Of a DNA stretch of 64,000 nt, positions 50,059 to 58,111 are shown piece by piece (position 1 is the first letter of the stretch; every line of letters starts with the position of its first letter). The notes beneath the pieces were generated by a model, which did not search any database, was not told the origin of the DNA, and saw only the letters and a list, made by a program, of their open reading frames with translations. This stretch comes from Cupriavidus sp. (GTDB taxonomy: Bacteria > Pseudomonadota > Gammaproteobacteria > Burkholderiales > Burkholderiaceae): the NCBI GenBank assembly GCA_031180665.1, contig JAPSLP010000010.1, positions 1-64,000 of the forward strand, read 5' to 3'. The translations under genes were made by a program, and so were the position numbers.

Positions 50059-51320
50059 CAGCCGGCACCCGCGTCCTGATCCTGAGCCAGTATTTCTGGC
50101 CGGAGAACTTCCGCTTCAACGAACTCGCGGTCGAGCTCGCGCGGCGCGGACACGCAGTCACGGTGCTGACGGGCGTGCCGAACTACCCGCAGGGGTCGGT
50201 GTTCGCAGCGTATCGCGCGGCGCCGGCGGACTTTGCCGCGCTGGACGGGGTCGACATCGTGCGCGTGCCGATGCTGGCCCGCGGCAAGGGTTATCGGCGG
50301 TTGGCGCTGAACTACCTGAGCTTCGCGCTGAGCGCCAGCGTGCTGGGTGCGTGGAAACTGCGCGGCCGGCGCTTCGACCATGTGTTCGTTTGCCAGACCT
50401 CGCCGGGCACGGTGGGGCTGCCTGGCGTCGTGCTCAGCCGCCTGAAACGGGCCCGTCTGATGCTGTGGGTCCAGGACCTGTGGCCCGAATCGATCAGCGC
50501 GGTCGGTGCGGTACGGTCCTCGCTGTTGCTCGCGCCGATCGCAGCGTTCATGGCATGGGTGTACCGCCGCTGCGACCACGTGTTTTCCCAATCGCGCGCC
50601 TTTATCCCGCTGCTCAACGAGCGTGCCGCCAGCCGCTCGCGCGTCAGCTATCTGCCGAACTGGGGCGACGGCCGCGCGCAGGACAATGTGGCAGCCCAGC
50701 CGATGGCTGCCCGAGGCGGCGGCAAGGACGGCTTCGATATCTATTACCTCGGCAACCTTGGCCATGCGCAGGGCTTTGCCGCGGTGCTCGCTGCCGTCGA
50801 GGCGGCCGGGGATGACGGGATCCGCTGGCACTTCGTCGGCGCGGGCAGCGCGGCGGGCTGGATGGCGGACGAGGTCGCGCGGCGCGGGCTCGAGGCAAGG
50901 GTCCGATTCCATGGGCTCGTCGCCGCCGATCGATTGCCGCATTTCTACCGGCAGGCCGATGCGCTGCTGGTGACGCTCAAACCCGATCCACTGTTCGCGA
51001 TGACGGTGCCAAGCAAGGTGCAGTCCTATCTGGCCACCGGTGTGCCGATCGTCGCCATGCTCGACGGCGAAGGCGCCCGCGTGGTCGAGGAGGCCGGAGC
51101 GGGTGTGACTTGCCCGGCCGGCGACAGCGCCGCGCTGGTGGCCGCCGTACGCAGGCTGCGGGCACTGTCGCCGCAGGCTCGGCAGGCGATGGGTGCATCG
51201 GCGAAGCGCTACTACGACAGCCAGTTCAGCTTTGCGCGCGTGGTGGACAAGCTGGAAGCATGGCTGCGCAGCGAGGTGCAGACGGACGAGGATTCGAGCT
51301 CGGCGCGGTTGGCGAGTTGA
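50055..51320 (+). CDS. WbuB-like family 4 glycosyltransferase (probable L-FucNAc/L-QuiNAc transferase)
   Basis: A 421-residue GT-B enzyme. It opens LILSQYFWPENFRFNELAVELARRGH and continues VLTGVPNYPQG, LWVQDLWPESISAVG and YYLGNLGHAQGF, the pattern of WbuB/WbvV-type transferases. These are regularly linked to the 4,6-dehydratase/reductase/2-epimerase set and use its product. The C-terminal half has LVTLKPDPLFAMTVPSKVQSYLATGVPIVAM. It is the last clear gene of the polysaccharide operon. No initiating phosphosugar transferase is seen in the window. Confidence 0.88.
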   Translation: MTAGTRVLILSQYFWPENFRFNELAVELARRGHAVTVLTGVPNYPQGSVFAAYRAAPADFAALDGVDIVRVPMLARGKGYRRLALNYLSFALSASVLGAWKLRGRRFDHVFVCQTSPGTVGLPGVVLSRLKRARLMLWVQDLWPESISAVGAVRSSLLLAPIAAFMAWVYRRCDHVFSQSRAFIPLLNERAASRSRVSYLPNWGDGRAQDNVAAQPMAARGGGKDGFDIYYLGNLGHAQGFAAVLAAVEAAGDDGIRWHFVGAGSAAGWMADEVARRGLEARVRFHGLVAADRLPHFYRQADALLVTLKPDPLFAMTVPSKVQSYLATGVPIVAMLDGEGARVVEEAGAGVTCPAGDSAALVAAVRRLRALSPQARQAMGASAKRYYDSQFSFARVVDKLEAWLRSEVQTDEDSSSARLAS

Positions 51321-51484
51321 ATATCGTCGTGGCCGAGACCCCGGTGCTGTTCCTGCTGTTTCCGCTGTGGCTGTTCGCGCGGATGGCGCTCAAAGCGATC
51401 GGCGGCATGCTGGACCGGCTCGACTCGTTGGCATTTGCCGCGCCGGTGTTCTTCCATATCGCGCGATATTGGCGGGTGCCCTGA
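51317..51484 (+). CDS. Possible small membrane protein at the end of the polysaccharide operon
   Basis: A TTG codon at 51317 overlaps the transferase stop (TTGA) and opens 55 codons. The peptide has the hydrophobic PVLFLLFPLWLFARMAL, a basic/polar turn and LAFAAPVFFHIARYW. There is no strong ribosome-binding site and I recognise no family. It might be coupled to the transferase. It could equally be chance in GC-rich DNA. Confidence 0.3.
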   Translation: MNIVVAETPVLFLLFPLWLFARMALKAIGGMLDRLDSLAFAAPVFFHIARYWRVP

Positions 51485-51503
51485 CGGGTGCCACGCGCGG
51501 CCG

Positions 51504-52334
51504 CTAGAGCAGCCCGGCACCTCGCAGAGCAAGCCATGCGCCTGCGCCGATGCCGACTGCACCGATCGCCCTGGCCATCCGCTCGCCGGCCGGCATCAGG
51601 CGCTCGGCGCTGATCGCCGCGGTGGCCATCGCCATGGGGCCGAGGTCCATCACGCCGATCGCTGCCAGGCTCGCCGTCGCGCCGGCGCAGCACTGGATGC
51701 AGTGCAGGCCCAGGCGAATGCCATGTCGCCATGCGCTGCCCGCTTGCTGCACTGGCGCGCCGACGCACGAATGCCGACAGCCATCGAGCAGCCGGGACTT
51801 CCACGCGGAACATTGCAGGGCGCCGGCGCCGAGCACCACCAGGCCGGCCAGGGCAGGCATGGCCCGCGCCAACGTCGGCCACTGCATCGCGAGTGCGACC
51901 AGCGTGGCACCGAGGATGAAGACCGCGAATCCCAGTACAGCCCACACCGCGAAGTAGGCGACCGCTGCCAGCGACGTCAGACGCGTGGCGCGCCCCGTTC
52001 CCTCGACGGCCACGCGATAGCGCCACAGCGCCGGCGCAATCGATGGCAGCATCATCGCCACCATCATGACGGTCCACATGCCGACGAAGGCCGCCGCGGC
52101 GCCGGCCCAGGTCTGTCCGCACATCGGCGTCCAGGTCATCGACAGGGCCCAGCCGCCGGGCATCGGCGTGGCCGCCATCGGCGACATCGCACCGTGCAGT
52201 GCCACGGTGGCCGCGGCGGCGAGGCCGAACAGCACGGCGCAGACGCCGAAGAAACCCCGCCGGCTCCCGTCCGTGCCCGCCGGCACGGCGCGCGCCCGGC
52301 AGTGTCCCGGGTCAGCGCTCGCCGTACTCGTCAT
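51504..52334 (-). CDS. DUF2182 integral membrane protein
   Basis: A 276-residue protein with about six hydrophobic segments. The DUF2182 mark is WTVMMVAMMLPSIAPALWRYR, preceded by MTWTPMCGQTW. QHGI-like WRHGIRLGLHCIQCCAGATASL carries a Cys pair in a late helix. Members are described as predicted metal-binding membrane proteins and often sit next to DUF1326 genes, which is not the case here. Its start lies 23 nt inside the DUF899 gene on the same strand, so the two are likely co-expressed. Function unknown. Confidence 0.85.
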   Translation of the reverse strand: MTSTASADPGHCRARAVPAGTDGSRRGFFGVCAVLFGLAAAATVALHGAMSPMAATPMPGGWALSMTWTPMCGQTWAGAAAAFVGMWTVMMVAMMLPSIAPALWRYRVAVEGTGRATRLTSLAAVAYFAVWAVLGFAVFILGATLVALAMQWPTLARAMPALAGLVVLGAGALQCSAWKSRLLDGCRHSCVGAPVQQAGSAWRHGIRLGLHCIQCCAGATASLAAIGVMDLGPMAMATAAISAERLMPAGERMARAIGAVGIGAGAWLALRGAGLL

Positions 52335-53091
52335 GGCGGCGCCACCAGACACCGGTCTCGTTGCGTCCCTTCGGCGCGCGGTCGAGCCACTGATACATGC
52401 CCCAGAGCCCGTCCAGCCCGCGCGCATACGCCGAGTAGGTGTGATAGACCACGCCGTCCTCCATCACGAAGGCACTCAGGCCCGGCCGGTCGCGGTGAAA
52501 GGTCGCCGTATCGGTGCCGCACATCGCGGCGATCTGGTCTTCCGCCGCCTGGCCGCCGCCTTCCATGTCGCGGCGCCATCCCTGCACCGCGGGCTCGCGG
52601 CGGTAGTTGTATTCGATGTCGCCGTCGCGCTGCTGCGCGGTCGTGAAGGAGACATGGAAGTCCGCGTTGAAGTCGCTGTCGTCCGAGGACGCCCACGGGA
52701 AGGTCCATCCCATGCGCTGCTTGTAGGCCTGCAGCTTGGCCAGCGGTGCACGGGACACGGCGGTCAGCGCGACGTCGTGGTTGGCCAGGTGGACCGCAAA
52801 GCCGTTGAAGCCGTCGGCGATCGCCGAGCACGAGGGGCAGCCGGCCTTGTAGTCCGGCCCGAACATGAAGTGATAGACCAGCAGCTGCGAGCGGCCGCCG
52901 AACAGGTCGGCCAGCGTGGCGGGGCCTGCATCGGTGTCGAAGCGGTAGGTCTTGTCGATTCGCAGCCATGGCAGCGCCTGGCGTTGGCGGGCGATTTCGT
53001 CGCTGCGCCGCGTCAGGGCCTTCTCGGCCTCGAGCAGTTCGAGGCGGGCGGCCAGCCATGCTTCGCGGGTGGCGGTGGGGTGGGTCGTCAT
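52312..53091 (-). CDS. DUF899 thioredoxin-like protein
   Basis: A 259-residue protein of the DUF899 family. YRFDTDAGPATLADLFGGRSQLLVYHFMFGPDY is followed by a CPSC motif (GCPSCSAIADGFNG) at the thioredoxin-type active-site position. FHRDRPGLSAFVMEDGVVYHTYSAYARGLD and the C-terminal GMYQWLDRAPKGRNE are diagnostic. A redox or oxidant-handling role is inferred from the fold only. GGAGG lies upstream of the ATG at 53091. It is divergent from a TPR/double-winged-helix regulator and overlaps DUF2182. Confidence 0.92.
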   Translation of the reverse strand: MTTHPTATREAWLAARLELLEAEKALTRRSDEIARQRQALPWLRIDKTYRFDTDAGPATLADLFGGRSQLLVYHFMFGPDYKAGCPSCSAIADGFNGFAVHLANHDVALTAVSRAPLAKLQAYKQRMGWTFPWASSDDSDFNADFHVSFTTAQQRDGDIEYNYRREPAVQGWRRDMEGGGQAAEDQIAAMCGTDTATFHRDRPGLSAFVMEDGVVYHTYSAYARGLDGLWGMYQWLDRAPKGRNETGVWWRRHDEYGER

Positions 53092-53215
53092 CGTGTTTTC
53101 CTCCATGTGGACGTGGCGTGACCTGCAGTGCTGCACGTGAGCGGCACGCCGGGTCGGTTGATCCTCGTGCTAGATTAGGCGCCGGCTTCGACAGGGAGGG
53201 AGTGACAAGTGTGGC

Positions 53216-54445
53216 GTGATTCGAATGGACCCGACGATCTCGGCTGCGGCCCGCGCGCTCGCGGTCGGTGACCCGCTCGGGGCGCTCAATTGCGTTGCCC
53301 TGCGCGATGACGCGCCGGCGCTGGCGCTGCGCGGCATCGCGATGGCGCAGCTCGGCGACCTCCCCCGTGCCAAGGCGCTGGTGCGAAGCGCCGCCCGTGC
53401 CTTCGGCAGCCGCGCGCCGATCGCGCGGGCACGATGCATCGTCGCCGAGGCCGAAATTGCCCTTGCCGCGCGCGACCTGGGCTGGCCGGCTACGGCCCTC
53501 GATGCCGCGCGCCTGACGCTGGAAGCGCATGGTGACCGCGCCAATGCCGCGCATGCGCGTTATCTGGCAAGCCGGCGCCTGCTGCTGATCGGCCGGCTGG
53601 ACGAGGCCGAGCACATGCTCGCTCGCGCCGATCCGGCGCAGTTGCCGCCTGCGCTGAGAACCGCGCATGAACTGACCCTTGCCGGCATCGCCATGCGGCG
53701 TGTGCACGCCGTGGCCGCGCGCGCGGCGCTGGAGCGGGCGGGCCACGCCGCGCGCCTGGCGGCCATCCCGGCGCTCGCCGCGGAGGTCGAGCGTGCCGCA
53801 GCGATGCTCGACATTCCCGCCGCCCGCCTGATCGATCGCACCGAATCAAGACCGTTGCGGCTCGACGAAGTGGAAGCGCTGCTGGCATCCGACACGCTGG
53901 TCGTCGACGCCTGTCGGCATGCCGTCCGCCACGAAGGGACCATCGTTTCGCTGGCCACGCGGCCGGTATTGTTCGCCCTGGCGCGCGCACTGGCCGAGGC
54001 TTGGCCGCACGATGTACCGCGCGACAGCCTGATCGCGCTGGCCTTCCGGATGAAACACGCCGATGCGACGCACCGCGCTCGCCTGCGCGTCGAAATGGGC
54101 CGGCTGCGCAGCGCCATCGCGTCGCTGGCGCAGATTGCCGCGACACCGCGTGGGTATGTCCTGATGCCGCGCGTCACGCAGAGCGTCGTGGTGCTGGCGC
54201 GTCCGGTGGAGGAGCGGCACGCGTCGGTGCTGGCGCTGCTGGCCGATGGTGAATCCTGGTCCAGCTCGGGGCTGGCGCTGGCGCTCGGCGCCAGCCAGCG
54301 CACCGTGCAGCGCGCGCTCGATGCGCTGACGGAGGCGGGAAAGGTATTGGCGATCGGCCACGGCCGCGCGCGCCGCTGGATGACGACGCCCGTGCCGGAA
54401 ATCACGACGACCTTGTTACTCCCGGCAATCTCGGGCCTGGACTAG
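53216..54445 (+). CDS. Regulator with TPR-like N-terminus and two winged-helix domains
   Basis: A 409-residue protein. Residues about 10-190 are an Ala/Leu/Arg-rich helical solenoid with TPR-like pairs (ALRGIAMAQLGDLPRAKALV, LIGRLDEAEHMLARADP). Residues about 225-325 resemble an OmpR-type winged helix (VSLATRPVLFALARALAEAWPHDVPRDSLI, then RLRVEMGRLRSAIASLAQIAATPRGYVL). A MarR-like winged helix follows (about 335-395, SSSGLALALGASQRTVQRALDALTEAGKV). No receiver domain is present. GTG 53216 or ATG 53225 may start it. It is divergent from DUF899 and 82 nt before a propeller gene, so it likely controls them. Confidence 0.75.
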   Translation: MIRMDPTISAAARALAVGDPLGALNCVALRDDAPALALRGIAMAQLGDLPRAKALVRSAARAFGSRAPIARARCIVAEAEIALAARDLGWPATALDAARLTLEAHGDRANAAHARYLASRRLLLIGRLDEAEHMLARADPAQLPPALRTAHELTLAGIAMRRVHAVAARAALERAGHAARLAAIPALAAEVERAAAMLDIPAARLIDRTESRPLRLDEVEALLASDTLVVDACRHAVRHEGTIVSLATRPVLFALARALAEAWPHDVPRDSLIALAFRMKHADATHRARLRVEMGRLRSAIASLAQIAATPRGYVLMPRVTQSVVVLARPVEERHASVLALLADGESWSSSGLALALGASQRTVQRALDALTEAGKVLAIGHGRARRWMTTPVPEITTTLLLPAISGLD

Positions 54446-54527
54446 CATGGCAGCATCGAAGCGTGACCGCACGGAAGATACGAACGCGGTGACGCACCTG
54501 TCGTCAACTCCCCACCAGGATGCCAGC

Positions 54528-55193
54528 ATGAAAACCGCCCCCGCAGAAGTGCTCCACGAATATGGCCCGTTTCCGGGCGTCGATGCCGTGCATGGCGTGT
54601 CTTACGACGGCCAGCATGTCTGGATCGCGACCGGCGACAAGCTCAAGGCCATGGACCCGTCCAGTGGCCGGATGCTCCGCACTCTCGATGTCACGGCCAA
54701 CGCCGGCACCGCGTTCGATGGCCGCTACCTGTACCAGATCGCCGACGGCCGCATCGACAAGATCGACCCGCAGACCGGCCAGATCGTGTCCAGCATTCCC
54801 GCCCCCACGAAGGATGGCAATTCGGGACTGGCGTGGGCCGAAGGCTCGCTGTGGGTGGGTCAGCACCGCGAGCGCAAGATCCACCAGGTCGATCCCGAAA
54901 CCGGCGCGGTGCTGCGCACGCTGACGTCCGACCGCTTCGTCACCGGTGTCACCTGGGTCGACGGCGAACTGTGGCACGGCACCTGGGAGGGCGAGGCCAG
55001 CGACCTGCGCCATGTCGATCCCGCTACCGGCGAAGTGATCGAGCGCATCGAGATGCCGGCGGGCATGGGCGTGTCGGGGCTTGAATCCGATGGTGCGGAT
55101 CGGTTCTTCTGCGGCGGCGGCCCCAGCGGCAAGGTCAGGGCGGTACGGCGCAAGGGGCGTGGATCGAATGAAACGTCAACGTCGCGCGCGTAG
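54528..55193 (+). CDS. Beta-propeller protein, glutamine-cyclotransferase/YncE-like
   Basis: A 221-residue protein of repeated propeller blades: GVSYDGQHVWIATGDKLKAMDPSSGRMLRTLDV, GTAFDGRYLYQIADGRIDKIDPQTGQIVSSI, GLAWAEGSLWVGQHRERKIHQVDPETGAVLRTL, GVTWVDGELWHGTWEGEASDLRHVDPATGEVIERIEM. No signal peptide is seen, so it should be cytoplasmic. AGGA 7 nt before favours ATG 54528. An ATG at 54447 would add an unconserved 27 residues. It follows the TPR/winged-helix regulator and may be its target or partner. Confidence 0.82.
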   Translation: MKTAPAEVLHEYGPFPGVDAVHGVSYDGQHVWIATGDKLKAMDPSSGRMLRTLDVTANAGTAFDGRYLYQIADGRIDKIDPQTGQIVSSIPAPTKDGNSGLAWAEGSLWVGQHRERKIHQVDPETGAVLRTLTSDRFVTGVTWVDGELWHGTWEGEASDLRHVDPATGEVIERIEMPAGMGVSGLESDGADRFFCGGGPSGKVRAVRRKGRGSNETSTSRA

Positions 55194-55388
55194 GCGGCGC
55201 CCGCGCAGCTTCTCATCGAGATAGTCCACCAGCGCCTGCTGCACGGGCGTCAGCCACCGCGCGTAGCCGAGCAGCCGCGCCCGCCAGCCCCGGCCCGACG
55301 ATCGGCCGGACGCCGTCTTGCCCGATCGGGCGAGCCTGCGCCAGTTATTTGCTACGCTCGGGTGGGTGCAACCCTGAAGGAGCGATCG

Positions 55389-56177
55389 ATGGCGCATCAA
55401 CTTTCCAGCAAGGCGGCAGGCGATGCCGACATGGCAGCGGCGTTGCGCAGCGACCCGGCTGTCCGGCAGGCCCGCATCGATCTGGCGGCCTGCCTGCGCA
55501 TGGCCGCACGGTCAGGAATGGCGGAGGGGATCTGCAACCATTTCTCCGCAACCTTGCCCGGGCACCCCGGGCTGTTCCTGGTCAATCCGCTGGGGCTGGC
55601 TTTCTGCGAGGTCACGGCTTCGCGCCTGCTGGTCTGCCATGTCGACGGCCGCGTCGTCGATGGCGACGGCGAGCCCGAGGCCACGGCGTTCTTTATCCAT
55701 GCCCGCCTGCACATGCGCAAACCCGCCGCGGTCGCGGCCTTCCATACGCATATGCCGAACGCCACCGCGCTGGCGATGGTCGACGGCGAACCGTTGGTCT
55801 GGGCCGGGCAGACCGCGCTCAAGTTCTACGGCCGGGTCGCCACGGTGCCGTTCAACGGCTTGGCGCTGGATGAACTGGAGGGCGACCGCATCGCGGACGC
55901 GATGGGCCAGGCGGACATCGCCTTCCTGCGCAACCACGGCGTGATGGTGACCGCGCCGAACATCGCGCAGGCGTGGGACGATCTCTATTACCTGGAGCGC
56001 GCCGCCGAAGTCCAGGTGCGTGCGCATGGCACCGGCCGTCCGTTGCTGCCGGTGCCGCCCGAGGTCGCCGCGCTGTGCGCACGGCAGATGCGCGAGGGCG
56101 ATCCCGACAGCGCGCGCCTGCATCTGGCCAGCCTCCACCGGCAGCTGGCCCGGCACGAGCCGGACTATCTCGATTGA
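55389..56177 (+). CDS. Class II aldolase/adducin-family protein
   Basis: A 262-residue protein. GICNHFSATLPG holds the N-H-x-S start of the phosphate pocket. FHTHMPNATALAM gives the zinc His-x-His, LRNHGVMVTA the third His, and the N-terminal ARIDLAACLRMAARSGMAEG is typical. The zinc enzyme may cleave or isomerise sugar phosphates or decarboxylate, and the exact substrate is unknown. AAGGAGCGA fixes the ATG at 55389. It is convergent with a LysR gene. The preceding 195-nt gap (55194-55388) has no gene I can support. Confidence 0.9.
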   Translation: MAHQLSSKAAGDADMAAALRSDPAVRQARIDLAACLRMAARSGMAEGICNHFSATLPGHPGLFLVNPLGLAFCEVTASRLLVCHVDGRVVDGDGEPEATAFFIHARLHMRKPAAVAAFHTHMPNATALAMVDGEPLVWAGQTALKFYGRVATVPFNGLALDELEGDRIADAMGQADIAFLRNHGVMVTAPNIAQAWDDLYYLERAAEVQVRAHGTGRPLLPVPPEVAALCARQMREGDPDSARLHLASLHRQLARHEPDYLD

Positions 56178-56193
56178 GGCAGACCGCTGCCGC

Positions 56194-57090
56194 TCAACCG
56201 GCGGTCAGCAGATCGATCATCGCCCGTGCCGCCGCCGACTGGCGCCGGTGCGGCGCGTAGATCAGCGAAAACGGCCGCGAGCGGCCGCGCAGATGCGGCA
56301 GCAGTTCCACCAGCCGCCCGCGTTCGATCCGCTCGCGCACGATGAAGTCGTAGCTCTGGCAGATCCCCGCGCCGTGCTCGGCCAGCGAAACCACGCCCAG
56401 CACATCGTCGGAGATGGCGATGGGAGAGGCGGTCGGCCAGTCGAGGTCACGATCGCCATCGCGGAATACCCACGGTGCGATGCGGCCGGTCCTGGGCAGC
56501 ACGAACGGCAGGCAGACATGGCGATGCAGATCGTCCAGCGTGCGCGGCGTACCCGCGCGGCGCAGGTAGTCCGGGGCCGCGACCAGGCATAGCGCCGCGT
56601 CTTCGAGCTTGCGCGCGACCAGCCCGCTGTCGGGCAGGTCGCCGAGGCGGATCGCGAGGTCGAAGCCCTCCGCCACCAGGTCGACATTGCGATTGGTGAT
56701 GTTCAGTTCCACCTGAACGCGCGGATATTGCCGCGTAAAGCGCGCCAGCAGCGGCGGCAGCCGGTAATGGCCATAGGTCGTCGGCACGCTGAGCCGGACC
56801 CGTCCCGACAGTTCCCCTTCCTGTCCCTGGATCTCGCGCTCGGCATCCTCGAGCAGCGTGAAGGCAGCGCGTGCCTGTTCGACATACTGCCGCCCCGCGT
56901 CGGTCAGCCCGATGCGGCGCGTGGTCCGGCGCAGCAACTGGCTGCCCAGCCGGGCTTCGAGCCGCGCGATGGCGCGGCTGAGCACCGACGGCGTGGTCGA
57001 CAACGCCACCGCGCCGGCCGTGAACGAGCCGTGCTCGACCACCGCCAGAAAGGCTTCCACGTCCCCAAGATGGTCGAAGCGGCGCGCCAT
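56194..57090 (-). CDS. LysR-family transcriptional regulator
   Basis: A 298-residue protein with the CrgA-like layout: GDVEAFLAVVEHGSFTAGAVALSTTPSVLSRAIARLEARLGSQLLRRTTRRIGLTDAGR, then an effector domain from VRLSVPTTYGHYRLPPLL, with the DLAIRLGDLPDSGLVARKL loop typical of this subgroup. GGAGGA precedes the ATG. It is divergent from an SDR gene with a 99-bp gap and is its likely regulator. CrgA-type regulators often repress a neighbouring reductase. Confidence 0.92.
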   Translation of the reverse strand: MARRFDHLGDVEAFLAVVEHGSFTAGAVALSTTPSVLSRAIARLEARLGSQLLRRTTRRIGLTDAGRQYVEQARAAFTLLEDAEREIQGQEGELSGRVRLSVPTTYGHYRLPPLLARFTRQYPRVQVELNITNRNVDLVAEGFDLAIRLGDLPDSGLVARKLEDAALCLVAAPDYLRRAGTPRTLDDLHRHVCLPFVLPRTGRIAPWVFRDGDRDLDWPTASPIAISDDVLGVVSLAEHGAGICQSYDFIVRERIERGRLVELLPHLRGRSRPFSLIYAPHRRQSAAARAMIDLLTAG

Positions 57091-57189
57091 TATGTCCTCC
57101 AAAGAACAGATGATTTCCCGGTGCGCGAGTTTATCTCCGTTGATGCGGGTAATAAAGTGCGGCTTCCCCACCCGATCACGAGGCATTTC

Positions 57190-57984
57190 ATGGACCTTCA
57201 GCTGCACGGCAAGACTGCCATCGTCACCGGCGCCACCGCCGGTATTGGCCTGGCCATCGCCCGCACCCTGGCGCGCGAGGGCGCCGCGGTGACCATCACC
57301 GGCCGTCATCGCGACAAGCTCGATGCCGCCGTCGCGGAAATCGCCGCGGCCGCGCCCTCCGCCAACGTGTCCGGTTTCGTCGCCGACCTGGGCAGTGCCA
57401 GCGGCGCGGCGGCGCTGGCCGAGTCCGTGCCGGACACCGACATCCTGGTCAACAACCTCGGCTATTACGAAGCCCGGCCCTTCGCGGAAATCACCGACGA
57501 ACAGTGGTTTCGCATGCTCGACATCAACGTGATGTCCGGTGTGCGGCTGTCGCGCCATTACTTTCCGCGCATGCTGCAGAAGAACTGGGGCAGGGTGATC
57601 TTCGTCTCCAGCGAGGTCGGCGCCTTCACGCCGCCGGACATGGTGCATTACGGCGTCAGCAAATCGGCGCAGCTGGCGGTGTCGCGCGGCATGGCGGAGC
57701 TGACCAAGGGCACCGGCGTCACGGTCAACAGCGTGCTGCCGGCCGCGACCCGTTCGGACGGCATCGTCGAATACCTGCGCCAGACCGCACCGCGCGCGGG
57801 CATGAGCGATGCCGAGATCGAAGCGCATTTCTTCGCGACGTACCGGCCCAGCTCGCTGATCGCCCGCATGATCGAGGCCGACGAGATCGCCGCCATGGTG
57901 GCGCTGCTCGCCAGTCCGCTCGGCGCCGCCTCCAATGGGGCCGCCGTTCGTGTCGAAGGCGGTTCGTTCCGCTCGATCCTTTGA
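57190..57984 (+). CDS. Short-chain dehydrogenase/reductase
   Basis: A 264-residue classical SDR: TGATAGIGLAIA (cofactor), TGRHRDK after the second strand (basic residues favour NADP), NNLGYYE, SSEVGAF with the catalytic Ser, and YGVSK (YxxxK). The C-terminal ALLASPLGAASNGAAVRVEGGSF is standard. It is divergent from a CrgA-like LysR gene. Reactive carbonyl or quinone reduction is plausible by that pairing. Substrate unknown. Confidence 0.92.
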   Translation: MDLQLHGKTAIVTGATAGIGLAIARTLAREGAAVTITGRHRDKLDAAVAEIAAAAPSANVSGFVADLGSASGAAALAESVPDTDILVNNLGYYEARPFAEITDEQWFRMLDINVMSGVRLSRHYFPRMLQKNWGRVIFVSSEVGAFTPPDMVHYGVSKSAQLAVSRGMAELTKGTGVTVNSVLPAATRSDGIVEYLRQTAPRAGMSDAEIEAHFFATYRPSSLIARMIEADEIAAMVALLASPLGAASNGAAVRVEGGSFRSIL

Positions 57985-57990
57985 TCGCCG

Positions 57991-58045
57991 ATCGCTGAGC
58001 CATCGCTGATCCATCGCTGACCCATCGCTGACCGATCGCCGACCA
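57991..58045 (+). repeat. 11-bp tandem repeat, five units, after the SDR gene
   Basis: Units start at 57991, 58002, 58013, 58024 and 58035 with the consensus ATCGCTGAYCC. They begin 7 nt after the SDR stop and lead into an inverted repeat. An 11-bp period is about one DNA turn. The array is non-coding. Confidence 0.88.
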
Positions 58046-58051
58046 CCGATC

Positions 58052-58090
58052 GCCGACAGGCACGGGCAAGCGCCGTCGGTGCCTGTCGGC
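58052..58090 (+). promoter_or_regulatory. Long inverted repeat (12-bp arms) before the propeller gene
   Basis: GCCGACAGGCAC (58052-58063) pairs perfectly with GTGCCTGTCGGC (58079-58090) over a 15-nt loop. It ends 21 nt before the ATG at 58112. It may terminate SDR transcription, act as a leader hairpin, or be an operator. There is no T-run. Confidence 0.6.
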
Positions 58091-58111
58091 CCAAACCTTA
58101 CGGACATCATC

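Noticed and set aside
55176..55400. A 74-codon minus-strand frame ending near the propeller gene, with a LysR-like tail (ARWLTPVQQALVDYLDEKL)
   Set aside because: No DNA-binding domain, no clear start and only a loose resemblance. It may be a relic but cannot be supported.
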